A DNA stretch of 64,000 nt. Origin: Methylovirgula sp. GTDB lineage: Bacteria; Pseudomonadota; Alphaproteobacteria; Rhizobiales; Beijerinckiaceae. Below, piece by piece: positions 1-9,051 of the stretch. Made by a program: the position numbers and the translations under genes. Location: contig NZ_JBBCGP010000001.1 in the NCBI RefSeq assembly GCF_037200945.1, positions 1,300,501-1,364,500 on the forward strand, read 5' to 3'. Within the stretch, counting starts at the first letter, position 1. The number at the start of each line of letters is the position of its first letter. Below the pieces are notes generated by a model. It had not been told where the DNA came from. It was given only the letters and a program-made list of their open reading frames with translations, and did no database searches.

Positions 1-378
1 CATGGCGTCGAGCGGGTTGGTGATGCAGATCACGAAGGCCGTCGGCGCGTGATTCAGGATACCGTCGCCGACAGATTCCATGACTTTGAGATTGATGCTG
101 AGAAGATCGTCGCGGCTCATGCCCGGTTTGCGCGGCACGCCGGCGGTGACGATCACAACATCGGCGCCGGCAATCGCGCCGTAATCATTCGTACCGGAGA
201 GATGGGCGGAGAAGCCCTGCTCGGCGGCGGCCTGATTGAGGTCGAGGGCTTTGCCCTGCGGAATACCCTCGGCAATATCGAAAAGAACGACATCGCCCAA
301 TTCTTTGAGTGCGGCGATGTGGGCGAGCGTTCCGCCAATCTGCCCTGCACCGACCAATGCGATCTTCCGGCGAGCCAT
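1..378 (-). CDS. mdh: Malate dehydrogenase, N-terminal part (cut by window edge)
   Basis: NAD-dependent malate dehydrogenase of the TCA cycle, converting malate to oxaloacetate in the cytoplasm. Only the first 126 residues are present and the reading frame is open to base 1. Visible are the dinucleotide-binding motif GAGQIGG (residues 10-16), the acidic end of the second beta strand (VLFDIAEG), the substrate-loop motif GVPRKPGMSRDDL (from residue 80) and the ITNPLD motif at 119-124. These fit the LDH-like MDH group found in alphaproteobacteria. The ATG at 376-378 is the only sensible start. It lies downstream of, and on the same strand as, zapE and a TetR gene. The family assignment is secure. 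Confidence 0.95.
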   Translation of the reverse strand, partial: MARRKIALVGAGQIGGTLAHIAALKELGDVVLFDIAEGIPQGKALDLNQAAAEQGFSAHLSGTNDYGAIAGADVVIVTAGVPRKPGMSRDDLLSINLKVMESVGDGILNHAPTAFVICITNPLDAM

Positions 379-623
379 TTTGCTTCCCTGACTTCGGCAC
401 TGCGGCGAACCGCGACAGTTCGCGTAACGCGGGTTCTCGCCAATCTCGGTGGCAAAAGCAAGTCAGCCACGTCTTGGCTTTTCGGCTAAGCCTCACGTTT
501 GCGGCGAAATTGTGCGCCCATGGCGATAATAGCCAATATTCAACCTATTAGCCTAAGAAATCCCACGCAAATGCCTCGAAAACAGGCTCTAACAAATTAC
601 AAAAAATGTCATCTGTAATGCAA

Positions 624-1238
624 TTATAGACCGCCGCTTGCCAATATCCGGCCTATCGCCCGAAGAAGGCGGCTGGCCCTTTTTTCAAGGACGGAACGCG
701 AGATATCGACGTCACGACGCACTGCAACAGGCGACAAAAAACGGTACATCGCGTCCAGAACAAAATGAATCGCCGCGGCTTGATCCTCGATCACGTAAGC
801 GCCACTGGCGCCGCCCTCTTCGAGGATGCGATGCAGCGCCTGGGCGATGCGCTGCTGATGCCGACGCGCGATGTCCGAGTGCATCTCCGTCGCTCTGTAA
901 AAGAGATCGAAAATCTTCGGGTCGGTTGCCAGCTTGTCATTGTAGGCGCGGTGAATCGCAAACAGAAGCCGCTCAAGCTTGTCGTAGACAGGGTCTGGCG
1001 CGTCAGCGATCACGCGCAGTCCGGCTTCGAGCGGCGCCAGCCAGGCCGTGGTGACGGCTTCGAGCAATGCGGCCTTGGAGCGAAAATAGCGGTAGACATT
1101 GGCGTGCGACATGCTCGCCGCGTCGGCAATCTCGGTAATTGTCAGACGTGCCGCGCCGTGACGGCGAACGTGTTCGGTTGCAAGTTCGAGGAGGCGCAGA
1201 TCGGTCGATGGTTTTGCCGGAAGACTGCGCAGCGCCAT
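624..1238 (-). CDS. TetR-family transcriptional regulator
   Basis: Predicted one-component repressor of about 204 residues. The N-terminal helix-turn-helix (roughly residues 15-60) reads LLELATEHVRRHG, then TITEIADAASMSHANVYRYF, a typical TetR DNA-binding head in which the recognition helix ends in the conserved YRYF. The C-terminal ligand domain is not diagnostic, so the inducer is unknown. The frame can be extended upstream to 1292, but that would overlap the zapE end by 47 bases; the ATG at 1236-1238 lies just past the zapE stop and is preferred. It sits between zapE and mdh, which are commonly close in this order of bacteria, so it looks like an added gene. Confidence 0.85.
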   Translation of the reverse strand: MALRSLPAKPSTDLRLLELATEHVRRHGAARLTITEIADAASMSHANVYRYFRSKAALLEAVTTAWLAPLEAGLRVIADAPDPVYDKLERLLFAIHRAYNDKLATDPKIFDLFYRATEMHSDIARRHQQRIAQALHRILEEGGASGAYVIEDQAAAIHFVLDAMYRFLSPVAVRRDVDISRSVLEKRASRLLRAIGRILASGGL

Positions 1239-1245
1239 ATCCGCC

Positions 1246-2412
1246 TCAGGTTTCAGCCAGACCGCTCTGCGTCGCCGGACCAAATCTGCCATGCGGCAAA
1301 GCCAGATAAGCAGCCGAGCGCATTTCAGTTAGCCGCGAAACAGTTCGGGCGAATTCGAAAGCTTCGCGGCCGGCCCTGGCAAGATAGAGTTCCTGCGGTT
1401 CGGCAGCGGCCGAGACAATCAGTTTCACGCGCTGATCGTAAAGCGCATCGATTAGCAGAATGAAGCGTTTGGCTTCATTCACTTGAGCATTATCCAGGAC
1501 CGGAATGTCATCGATGATAATCGTGTGAAAATTTTCGGCGATGGCGAGGAAATCGCGCGCCCCGAGCGCGGCGACGCAGAGGTCGGCGAAGTGGAATCGT
1601 GCGACGCGGTTCTTCGCCTGCGGCACGCGCAGACTGCGCCCCAGAAAGTCAAGATTTTTACCGCTCGCCTTTTCGACGCCGGTGAGAGCCGCGAACGCTC
1701 GCGTCAATGCCGCGTGTGCCTTGTAGTCGGCGGGGACGTGGTAGACCGGTTCGCCCTTGAGCTTTTCAAGCCGGAAGTCGGTGCGTGAATCAAGCCGCAT
1801 CACCGACATATGCGCATCCAATATGTCGAGGAACGGCAAAAACAACGCGCGGTTCAAGCCGTCTTTATAAAGGTCCTCCGGCGGGACATTCGACGTTGCG
1901 ACAACGATGACGCCGGCTTGCAAAAGCGCCTTGAACAGGCGCGCCAGGATCATCGCATCGGCGATATCTGTGACGGTGAATTCATCGAGGCACAGCAGCC
2001 ATGTCTCGCGTGCCAGCGCTTCCGCAACGGGCGCGATCGGATCGTCGCCTTTCGCGCGGCCGTCCTTGATCTGCTGGCGGACCGCAAAGATGCGAGCATG
2101 TACGTCGGCCATGAAGGCGTGGAAGTGCGTCCGCCGTTTATGGCTGAGTTCCGTCTCCTCGAAAAACATGTCCATGAGCGCGGTTTTGCCGCGCCCGACC
2201 GAGCCCCAGATATAAATGCCGAAAAGCGGCGCCGCTTTTTGACGCGCGCCAACAAGCCAGCCGAGCGCGGCGCTTTTGCGCGTCGGCCGGTAAAAGGCGA
2301 GTTGCGTCGAAAGGGCCTGCAATTGTTCCAGCACTTGCTCTTGCGCCGGATCACGCTCGAATTCGCCGCGTTTCACGCGCTCCGAATAACGCTCAAGGAG
2401 AATGTTCGGCAC
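1246..2412 (-). CDS. zapE: Cell division protein ZapE (AFG1-like ATPase)
   Basis: A 388-residue P-loop ATPase of the AFG1/ZapE family. In E. coli ZapE acts at the Z-ring under stress; mitochondrial Afg1 helps remove inner-membrane proteins. Seen here: Walker A GSVGRGKT at residues 70-77, followed by ALMDMFFE; Walker B LLCLDEF at 139-145 with the family TVTDIADAMIL continuation; and the sensor region VVATSNVPPEDLYKDGLNR. Length matches the family. The gene runs in the same direction as the TetR gene and mdh, consistent with the zapE-mdh neighbourhood usual in Hyphomicrobiales. The start ATG is at 2410-2412. Confidence 0.92.
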   Translation of the reverse strand: MPNILLERYSERVKRGEFERDPAQEQVLEQLQALSTQLAFYRPTRKSAALGWLVGARQKAAPLFGIYIWGSVGRGKTALMDMFFEETELSHKRRTHFHAFMADVHARIFAVRQQIKDGRAKGDDPIAPVAEALARETWLLCLDEFTVTDIADAMILARLFKALLQAGVIVVATSNVPPEDLYKDGLNRALFLPFLDILDAHMSVMRLDSRTDFRLEKLKGEPVYHVPADYKAHAALTRAFAALTGVEKASGKNLDFLGRSLRVPQAKNRVARFHFADLCVAALGARDFLAIAENFHTIIIDDIPVLDNAQVNEAKRFILLIDALYDQRVKLIVSAAAEPQELYLARAGREAFEFARTVSRLTEMRSAAYLALPHGRFGPATQSGLAET

Positions 2413-2534
2413 GCGGACTCCGGACGATGTTCATGCGTCGATTTTGGGTTCAGTGCAGCCATTGTGCAAACTATGCGGCTGCGGTGAAGTGTGATTTTGC
2501 GACGCGGCCAAACCACCCGTATTTCTTGACGTGC

Positions 2535-3629
2535 TTATTTCGCTGCCTTGATCAGCGACCAGACACGCGTGATGTAGCGTTCGACCATCGGGTCCGGGTT
2601 GGTGAGAGCGTAGAGCCGGGACATCGTATCGTCGTCGGGATAGATCGCTTTGTTGTTGGCGAAGTCATGCGGGAGCAGGGCTTTCGCCGCAAGAATGCCG
2701 CTGGCAAAGCCCGTTGCCTCGCTGTTGCGCGCAGCAATTTCGGGCCGCATGAGATAATCGAGGAAGACATAGGCGGCGGCAAGATGCGGCGCATTCCTGG
2801 GGATCGCCAGATTGTCGAGGCCCAGCACGCTGCCTTCCTTGGGCGTCGCGTCGCCAAGTTCGGTGCCGTTGTCCGCTTCCTCGGCCCCGCGGCGCGCTTG
2901 CGACGCATCGCCGGACCAGCCGACTGCGAGGCAAATGTCGCCGTTGCCCAGTGCGCTCACATAATCGGTCGATGTGAAGCGGGTGATGTTGCGATGAAGG
3001 CCTGCGAGAAGGTCGGCGGCGCGGTGCAGGTCGTTAAAGTTTCGCGTTGCCGGATTTCGCTTCAGATAGATCAGCGCGAGCGCGAACATCGTGTGCGGGT
3101 CGTCCAGAACATCGACGCCGCAATCGGCGAATTTCGCCAGATTATCCGGTTGAAAGACGATATCCCAGGAGTCCGGCGCCACATCACCCAGGCGCTCTTT
3201 TGCCTTGTCGGCATCATAGGCGATGCCCGCCGTGTACCACATGTAATTGACGGCATATCGATTGCCCGGATCGTCGCGGGCGAGCTGGGCCATAATCTGC
3301 GGCCAAAGATTTTTGGCATTTGGCAAGCGGCTCATGTCGAGCTGTTGTAAAAGCCCGTCGCGGATCAGGCTGTGGAGCGACGTCGCGGACGGCATGACGA
3401 CATCGTATTGTCCGTTGCCGTTCGCGAGTTGGCTTTCAAGCGCCGTCTCTGAATCGAATGTGTCGTAGACAATTTTGATGCCTGTTTCCTTGGTGAAATC
3501 CTCAAGCACATGGGAATCGACATAATCGGCCCAACCGAGAATATTGACCTGGCTTTCGGCGCAGGCCGGTTTCGCACCAGCCAGTGCTGCAAACAGCAAG
3601 ATCGTAAAAACAAGGCGGCGGGGTTTCAT
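2535..3629 (-). CDS. Polyamine-type ABC transporter periplasmic binding protein (PotF/PotD-like)
   Basis: A 364-residue secreted solute-binding protein. The start MKPRRLVFTILLFAALAG gives a Sec signal peptide ending near PACAES; a much longer open frame upstream (to 4304) would run antisense through cobU and is rejected. The mature part begins QVNILGWADYVDSHVLEDF and continues with KIVYDTFDSETALESQL, the standard opening of spermidine/putrescine-binding proteins. WSGDASQARR and a C-terminal YLMRPEIAARNSEATGF stretch also fit PotF/PotD. No permease or ATPase gene adjoins it, so it is an orphan here and the ligand is inferred only from family resemblance. It is divergent from cobU, with a 72-base gap. 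Confidence 0.85.
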   Translation of the reverse strand: MKPRRLVFTILLFAALAGAKPACAESQVNILGWADYVDSHVLEDFTKETGIKIVYDTFDSETALESQLANGNGQYDVVMPSATSLHSLIRDGLLQQLDMSRLPNAKNLWPQIMAQLARDDPGNRYAVNYMWYTAGIAYDADKAKERLGDVAPDSWDIVFQPDNLAKFADCGVDVLDDPHTMFALALIYLKRNPATRNFNDLHRAADLLAGLHRNITRFTSTDYVSALGNGDICLAVGWSGDASQARRGAEEADNGTELGDATPKEGSVLGLDNLAIPRNAPHLAAAYVFLDYLMRPEIAARNSEATGFASGILAAKALLPHDFANNKAIYPDDDTMSRLYALTNPDPMVERYITRVWSLIKAAK

Positions 3630-3701
3630 TCGCTTGGTGTCGCGGCGCCGGGCGGCCTTTGTCAAGCCTCGGGCAGGGACGGGTTGAATGAGATGGATTG
3701 A

Positions 3702-4247
3702 ATGACAGGTGAAATTCGTTCCTTGCTCGTGCTTGGGGGCGCCCGCAGCGGCAAGAGCCGCTACGCGCAGACATTGGTCGAGAAATCGGGCAAGACGCGT
3801 GTCTTCATCGCGACGGCCCAACCTGGCGATGGTGAAATGGCAGCGCGAATTGCCACGCATAAGGACGAGCGCGGTGCGGACTGGCGCACGATCGAGGCGC
3901 CATTGCTGCTGGACGCGGCCTTGCGCCAGGCGGCCGCGCCGGACACGATCGTGCTCGTCGATTGCCTGACGCTGTGGCTTTCGAATCTTATGTTCGCGAG
4001 CTGCGATGTGGCATCGGAGAGCCTTCGCCTCACCGAGACGATACGCTCGCTTCCGGGGCCGGCAATTTTCGTTTCCAATGAGGTTGGCACCGGGATCGTG
4101 CCGGATAACCGTCTGGCGCGGGAATTTCGCGACGCGCAGGGGCGGCTCAACCAGATCGCTGCCGCGGCATGTGACATGGTGGTGCTCGTTGCCGCAGGCC
4201 TGCCGCTGACCCTCAAGCCCGGCCCACATAATGCACCAAAGTTGTAG
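3702..4247 (+). CDS. cobU: Adenosylcobinamide kinase / adenosylcobinamide-phosphate guanylyltransferase
   Basis: Bifunctional CobU/CobP enzyme of late cobalamin assembly: it phosphorylates adenosylcobinamide and attaches GMP. Length (181 aa) is slightly above usual. The P-loop GGARSGKS is at residues 12-19, followed by RYAQTLVE. Further family blocks are FIATAQPGDGEMAARIATHK (His and Arg for the guanylylated intermediate), LVDCLTLWLSNLM, and VSNEVGTGIVPDNRLAREF with DAQGRLNQ. The C-terminus carries about eight extra residues after the usual LPLTLK end, possibly a lost original stop. No other cobalamin-synthesis gene is adjacent; an adenosyltransferase lies at 39087. Confidence 0.92.
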   Translation: MTGEIRSLLVLGGARSGKSRYAQTLVEKSGKTRVFIATAQPGDGEMAARIATHKDERGADWRTIEAPLLLDAALRQAAAPDTIVLVDCLTLWLSNLMFASCDVASESLRLTETIRSLPGPAIFVSNEVGTGIVPDNRLAREFRDAQGRLNQIAAAACDMVVLVAAGLPLTLKPGPHNAPKL

Positions 4248-4305
4248 ACTAAAAAGGGCTCGCAAATCGACGTTGCGCCCCCTACGTGAGGGGCTTATGA
4301 GCAAT

Positions 4306-4323
4306 CCAAATTGTAGAATTTGG
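4306..4323. promoter_or_regulatory. Candidate operator upstream of cysD
   Basis: Perfect 7-bp inverted repeat (CCAAATT, 4-base spacer, AATTTGG) ending 10 bases before the cysD ATG. A TATAAC -10-like hexamer follows it at about 4326. Its symmetry and position suggest a repressor site governing sulfate assimilation. No regulator gene for it was found in the window, so the binding protein is unknown. Confidence 0.4.
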
Positions 4324-4333
4324 TATATAACTT

Positions 4334-5251
4334 ATGCTGACTGTAAATATAGCTTTGACGCCGCATCTGCGCCGCCTCGAGGCCGAATCCATCTTCATCA
4401 TGCGCGAGGTCGTCGCGGAATTCGCCAAGCCGGTCATGCTCTATTCGATCGGCAAGGATTCCGGCGTCATGCTTCATCTGGCGCAGAAGGCGTTTTATCC
4501 GGGCAAGCTGCCGTTTCCCTTGCTTCACGTCGATACGACCTGGAAGTTCAAGGAAATGATCGCCTTTCGCGATGTGACGGCGAAACGACTCGGCGTCGAA
4601 CTCATCATTCACACCAATCAAGACGGTTTGCGGCGGGGCATTTCGCCCGTCGCCTCGGGCTCGGCTTTGCATACGCAGGTCATGAAGACCGAAGCGTTGC
4701 GTCAGGCGCTCGATAAGTACGGGTTTGACGCGGCCTTTGGCGGGGCACGGCGCGACGAAGAGAAGAGCCGCGCCAAGGAGCGCATCTTTTCGCATCGCTC
4801 GGAAACCCACGCATGGGACCCGCGCAATCAGCGTCCGGAGCTTTGGCGTCTGTTCAATACACGCATCAAGCCCGGTGAATCGATGCGGGTGTTCCCGCTG
4901 TCGAATTGGACCGAGCGCGATGTCTGGGATTACACGGCGGCGGAATCGATTCCGGTCGTGCCGCTTTATTTTGCCAAAGAGCGTCCGGTCGTTGACCGCG
5001 ATGGCACACTGATCATGGTCGATGACGAGCGCCTGCCGCTGCGGGCCGGCGAATCGCCGCGGCTGGAGCGCGTCCGCTTCCGCACCTTGGGCTGTTATCC
5101 GCTTTCCGGCGCCATCCGGTCTGACGCCGAGACGCTCGATGGCATCCTCGCCGAAATGCGCAGCGCCAACACGTCGGAGCGTCAGGGCCGGCTGATCGAT
5201 CACGATGAGTCCGGATCGATGGAAAAGAAAAAGCGCGAGGGTTATTTTTGA
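4334..5251 (+). CDS. cysD: Sulfate adenylyltransferase small subunit
   Basis: CysD, the catalytic PP-loop subunit of ATP sulfurylase, which activates sulfate to adenosine phosphosulfate together with CysN. The 305-residue length is normal. The ATP-pyrophosphatase motif SIGKDS is at 38-43. Also visible are HVDTTWKFKEMI, the FGGARRDEEKSRAKER block, and WTERDVWDY. The C-terminus ends in KKKREGYF, the standard tail of the family. It overlaps the next gene by a TGATG junction at 5249-5253, so the two subunits are translationally coupled. An inverted repeat directly upstream may be the operator. Confidence 0.96.
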   Translation: MLTVNIALTPHLRRLEAESIFIMREVVAEFAKPVMLYSIGKDSGVMLHLAQKAFYPGKLPFPLLHVDTTWKFKEMIAFRDVTAKRLGVELIIHTNQDGLRRGISPVASGSALHTQVMKTEALRQALDKYGFDAAFGGARRDEEKSRAKERIFSHRSETHAWDPRNQRPELWRLFNTRIKPGESMRVFPLSNWTERDVWDYTAAESIPVVPLYFAKERPVVDRDGTLIMVDDERLPLRAGESPRLERVRFRTLGCYPLSGAIRSDAETLDGILAEMRSANTSERQGRLIDHDESGSMEKKKREGYF

Positions 5252-7182
5252 TGGACCAACTCGCCGAAATCAGCGTCCTGCCGGTCGTCGAAACGGAGAA
5301 TGCGGGAGCCAATCTGCCGACGCTACGGTTCCTCACCTGCGGCTCGGTTGACGATGGGAAATCGACGCTCATCGGCCGCCTGCTTTACGATCAGCAACTC
5401 ATCCTCGACGATCAGCTCGCGGCGCTTGATCGCGATTCGAAGAAGCATGGTACCGTCGGCAAGGACATCGATTTCGCGCTGCTTGTTGACGGGCTTGAGG
5501 CCGAGCGCGAGCAGGGCATCACGATCGATGTGGCCTATCGTGCGTTCTCGACGCCGCGCCGTTCGTTCATCGTCGCCGATACGCCCGGCCACGAACAATA
5601 TACGCGCAACATGGCGACCGGCGCCTCCAATTGCGATCTCGCCATCCTGCTTGTTGATTCGCGCAAGGGCCTGCTGGCCCAGACACATCGCCACGCGACC
5701 ATCGTTTCATTGCTCGGCATTCGCCATGTGGTGCTGGCGGTGAACAAGATCGATCTCGTCGATTACGATCAGGCGGTCTTCAACAAGATCGTCGCCGATT
5801 TCGAAGTGTTCTCCACCAAGCTCAATTTCGCGACGATCCAGCCGATTCCGATTTCGGCGCGGTTCGGCGAGAATGTAACGGAGAAGAGCGAGAAGACGCA
5901 ATGGTATGATGGCCTGACGCTGCTCGACTATCTCGAAACGGTCGAGGTCGATGAAGATCTGAGTGGCCTGCCGTTCCGCATGCCGGTGCAGGCCGTTGCC
6001 CGGCCGCACCTCGACTTTCGCGGCTTTTGCGGGACCATCGTATCCGGCACAGTGAGCGTGGGCGACCCGGTAACGGTCGCAGTTTCAGGGCGTGAATCGC
6101 ATGTCGCCCGTATTGTCACTGCTGACGGCGATCTTGAAAGCGCCGGAGCGGGGGATGCCGTCACCCTGACGCTCACCGACGAAATCGACGTAAGTCGCGG
6201 CGATATTTTCGTGCCGCCGCAGGCAAGACCGGAGGTTGCCGACCAGTTCGCCGCCTCACTCATCTGGATGAACGACGAGGCCCTGTTGCCCGGCCGTTCG
6301 TATCTCATGAAGATCGGCACGCGCACGGTGCCGGTTTCGGTGACCGCGATCAAATATCGGCTCGATGTGACAAGTCTCAGCGAGATGCCGGCCAAATCGC
6401 TGGCGCTCAATGAAGTCGGGTTCTGCAACCTTGCCACGACAACGCCGATCGCCTTCGATCCCTATAAGGAAAATCATGGCACCGGCGCTTTCATCCTGAT
6501 CGACCGCTATACCAATGCGACGGTTGCGGCGGGTCTCGTCGCGCATGGTCTCCGCCGCGCCACCAACGTCCATCTTCAGGATTTGACGATCACGCGCGAA
6601 GCCCGCGCGCGGCTTAAGCATCAGCGCCCGGCGGTGTTGTGGTTCACCGGCCTTTCCGGTTCGGGCAAATCGACCATCGCCAATCTGCTGGAGAGCCAGC
6701 TTCATGCTCGTGGCGTCCATACGGTTCTGCTCGATGGCGACAATATCCGCCACGGTCTCAACAAGGACCTGGGCTTCACCGAGGCCGACCGAGTCGAAAA
6801 CATTCGCCGCATCGGTGAAGTCGCCAAGCTGATGACCGACGCGGGGCTCATTGTGCTTTGCGCTTTCATCTCACCCTTCGCTGCCGACCGGCAGATGGTG
6901 CGCGACGCATTGAAGGCGGACGAGTTTGTCGAAATCTTCGTCGATACGCCGCTTGAAGAATGTATCAAGCGTGATCCGAAAGGTCTCTACAAGAAGGCGC
7001 TCGCTGGCGAGATCAAGAATTTCACGGGCGTCGATCAAGCTTATGAGCCACCGGAAAAGGCCGAGCTCGTACTCGGCCACGACGGGGATTCGCCGGCGCA
7101 ATCGGTCGCGCGTGTCATCGGCTGGCTGGTGGAGCGCCGCCATATCGAGCGGTTCGACGACTCGGGCGATTGGTCGATCTGA
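5251..7182 (+). CDS. cysNC: Fused sulfate adenylyltransferase large subunit / APS kinase
   Basis: A 643-residue fusion. Residues 1 to about 450 form CysN, an EF-Tu-like GTPase that drives ATP sulfurylase: G1 GSVDDGKST at 31-39, the switch EREQGITIDVAYR, the G3 DTPGHEQYTRNMATGAS and G4 NKID. The C-terminal about 190 residues form CysC: Walker A GLSGSGKST near 467-475, LLDGDNIRHGLNKDLGF and FISPFAADRQMVR. It would turn sulfate into PAPS in two steps. The chosen ATG (5251-5253) overlaps the cysD stop. This CysNC fusion is frequent in alphaproteobacteria. No reductase genes (cysH, cysI) adjoin it in this window. Confidence 0.96.
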   Translation: MDQLAEISVLPVVETENAGANLPTLRFLTCGSVDDGKSTLIGRLLYDQQLILDDQLAALDRDSKKHGTVGKDIDFALLVDGLEAEREQGITIDVAYRAFSTPRRSFIVADTPGHEQYTRNMATGASNCDLAILLVDSRKGLLAQTHRHATIVSLLGIRHVVLAVNKIDLVDYDQAVFNKIVADFEVFSTKLNFATIQPIPISARFGENVTEKSEKTQWYDGLTLLDYLETVEVDEDLSGLPFRMPVQAVARPHLDFRGFCGTIVSGTVSVGDPVTVAVSGRESHVARIVTADGDLESAGAGDAVTLTLTDEIDVSRGDIFVPPQARPEVADQFAASLIWMNDEALLPGRSYLMKIGTRTVPVSVTAIKYRLDVTSLSEMPAKSLALNEVGFCNLATTTPIAFDPYKENHGTGAFILIDRYTNATVAAGLVAHGLRRATNVHLQDLTITREARARLKHQRPAVLWFTGLSGSGKSTIANLLESQLHARGVHTVLLDGDNIRHGLNKDLGFTEADRVENIRRIGEVAKLMTDAGLIVLCAFISPFAADRQMVRDALKADEFVEIFVDTPLEECIKRDPKGLYKKALAGEIKNFTGVDQAYEPPEKAELVLGHDGDSPAQSVARVIGWLVERRHIERFDDSGDWSI

Positions 7183-7593
7183 GTCGCCGTGACGTACCGT
7201 TGCTTATCCACCGTTTTCGCGGCGCTTCGCGCATAAGCTTCGGGCAAGCCTTGCGCTTTGCCTTGCCGGCCATGCGCGGCAAGGCGCCCTCTTCGACGCT
7301 CAGGCGAATCGCCGGGCCTTTGCTGACGCGGCCGCAGCGCGCAAGACCGCAGGATAATTTTGTCCGCGTTATCCCCGTCGTCACCATGTTGCAGAATCAC
7401 CTGACGATGTGATTCAGTTTCAGGGTTCGCGATATGAGTCGCCGCGCGGTCGGGCCCTGACGATGGAAATTGCCGCGCCTAGAGCCTTGGAGCGAAGTGT
7501 AGTGTGTCGCCGTTGCGTGAGCCGTCTCGGGAAATCTCCCTTGGCAGTGAAATTTTGATCGCGGCGCCAGCCGCGACGTCCCAGGGCAAAGGC
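7183..7593. other. Intergenic stretch between cysNC and the YbjN-like gene
   Basis: No convincing gene. It contains a perfect 8-bp stem (GCCTTGCC at 7260-7267, GGCAAGGC at 7278-7285) without a T-run, so it may be a weak or Rho-dependent end of the cys operon. The reading frame of the next gene is open back to a GTG at 7504, which is less likely to be used than the ATG at 7594. Confidence 0.35.
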
Positions 7594-8100
7594 ATGTCGC
7601 TCTCGCAGACTGAAATCACCCAGACTGAATCCGAAAATCCCGTCGACCAGATCGAAAGGATCGCCACCCAAAATCAATGGGCCTATGAGCGCGAGGACGA
7701 AGACGAAATCTCTATTTGCGTCACCGGCACCTGGACGGACTATAACATCGCCTTCACTTGGCTTACGGATATTGAGGCGGTGCATATCGCCTGCGCCTTC
7801 GATCTCAAAATTCCGCAAGCGCGCCGCGCCGACGCGCTGTCGTTGATCGCGCTCGTTAACGAACAGCTCTGGATCGGCCATTTCGACATCTGGCCTCAGG
7901 ATGGGGTCGTCATGTTCCGGCACTCCATTCTGCTGACTGGCGGCGCTGTGCTCAATGCCAGCCAATGCGAAGCCGCCATGAGCAATGCGGTGACCGCATG
8001 CGAACGTTATTATCAAGCCTTCCAATTCGTGGTGTGGGCCGGTAAGAGCGGCCGTGAGGCGCTCGAAACCGCCCTGCTCGAAACCAAAGGCGAAGCCTGA
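7594..8100 (+). CDS. YbjN domain-containing protein
   Basis: A 168-residue cytoplasmic protein with a YbjN-type fold, distantly related to type III secretion chaperones. Its molecular role is not established; E. coli YbjN affects motility and stress responses. Seen: VDQIERIATQNQWAYERED at the start, then DYNIAFTWLTDIEAVHIACA and ALSLIALVNEQLWIGHFDI, which match alphaproteobacterial YbjN proteins. The ATG at 7594 was chosen; an upstream GTG at 7504 would add 30 residues unlike the family. It is separated from proC by one base and the two are probably co-transcribed. Confidence 0.8.
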   Translation: MSLSQTEITQTESENPVDQIERIATQNQWAYEREDEDEISICVTGTWTDYNIAFTWLTDIEAVHIACAFDLKIPQARRADALSLIALVNEQLWIGHFDIWPQDGVVMFRHSILLTGGAVLNASQCEAAMSNAVTACERYYQAFQFVVWAGKSGREALETALLETKGEA

Positions 8101-8101
8101 A

Positions 8102-8929
8102 ATGACCTTTTCTGGCGGGGAGGATTTCCCCGCCTCGCTGCTGCTCGTGGGCGCCGGCCGTATGGGCGGTGCTTTGCTGAAGGGCTGGCTCAATCTCGGG
8201 CTCGATCCGGCCCGTGTGCATGTCCTCGATCCGGCGCTGTCGGCGGAAATGCAGGCGTTTTGTGCCGCGCGCGGCGTAAAGCTTGGCGCGCCGCCTGCGC
8301 CGCCCGAAGTCCTCGTTCTCGCGATCAAGCCGCAGACGTTCGAAGGCGCCGCGCCGGCCCTGGCGGCCTTGATCGGACATGAAACGCTTATTGTCTCGAT
8401 CCTCGCCGGAAAGACGCTGGTGGGAACGACCGCTTATTTGCCCGGCGCGCGCGCAGTGGTCCGCGCCATGCCCAATCTCCCGGCAGCGATCGGCGCGGGC
8501 ATCACCGGCGTGGTCGCCAATGCCGCCGTCACGAGCCAGCAGAAGGCGACGGCTCAGGCGCTCCTCGAAGCCGGCGGCGCCGTCGTCTGGTTGGACGATG
8601 AAAGCTCGATTGATGCCGTGACCGCAATTTCGGGATCGGGACCGGCCTATGTCTTTTATCTGGCCGAATGCCTGACGAAGGCCGGCGTCGCGCAGGGACT
8701 TAATCCGGACGTCGCCGCGCGACTGGCGCGCGCGACGATCGAGGGTGCAGGCGCCCTGCTGGCGGCGACGCCTGAAGCGTCACCGGCAAAATTGCGTACC
8801 GATGTGACCTCGCCCGGGGGCACCACTGAAGCGGCTCTCACGGAGTTGATGGGCGGCGACGCCTTGGCCGATCTCATCGGCCGCGCCGTGGCCGCGGCCC
8901 TCCGACGCGCGGGGCAATTGTCCGGCTAA
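8102..8929 (+). CDS. proC: Pyrroline-5-carboxylate reductase
   Basis: Final enzyme of proline synthesis, reducing pyrroline-5-carboxylate with NAD(P)H. It has 275 residues from the ATG at 8102, one base after the YbjN-like stop. Evidence: Rossmann motif LLVGAGRMGGAL at 14-25, LAIKPQTF (the conserved VKP-type motif), VRAMPNLPA, the catalytic-domain signature SGSGPAYVF near residue 180, and TSPGGTTEAAL near 237. The frame is open further upstream inside the YbjN-like gene, but that would add an unrelated 16-residue head. Confidence 0.95.
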   Translation: MTFSGGEDFPASLLLVGAGRMGGALLKGWLNLGLDPARVHVLDPALSAEMQAFCAARGVKLGAPPAPPEVLVLAIKPQTFEGAAPALAALIGHETLIVSILAGKTLVGTTAYLPGARAVVRAMPNLPAAIGAGITGVVANAAVTSQQKATAQALLEAGGAVVWLDDESSIDAVTAISGSGPAYVFYLAECLTKAGVAQGLNPDVAARLARATIEGAGALLAATPEASPAKLRTDVTSPGGTTEAALTELMGGDALADLIGRAVAAALRRAGQLSG

Positions 8930-9051
8930 GGCAACCCGTCGGCATCGCCGAGCGTTTGCCTTAGCTTTCCATTGCTGTGCCGTTCAAGGTCTGGCTTGAC
9001 TGGCCGGCGGCACAGCCTAGTTTCCATCCGTCCCTAGCGCAGGAGGTCAGC

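Noticed and set aside
3630..4304. Extension of the polyamine-binding protein to a 589-residue frame
   Set aside because: The extra part is antisense to cobU and lacks a signal peptide; the internal ATG gives a normal exported protein.
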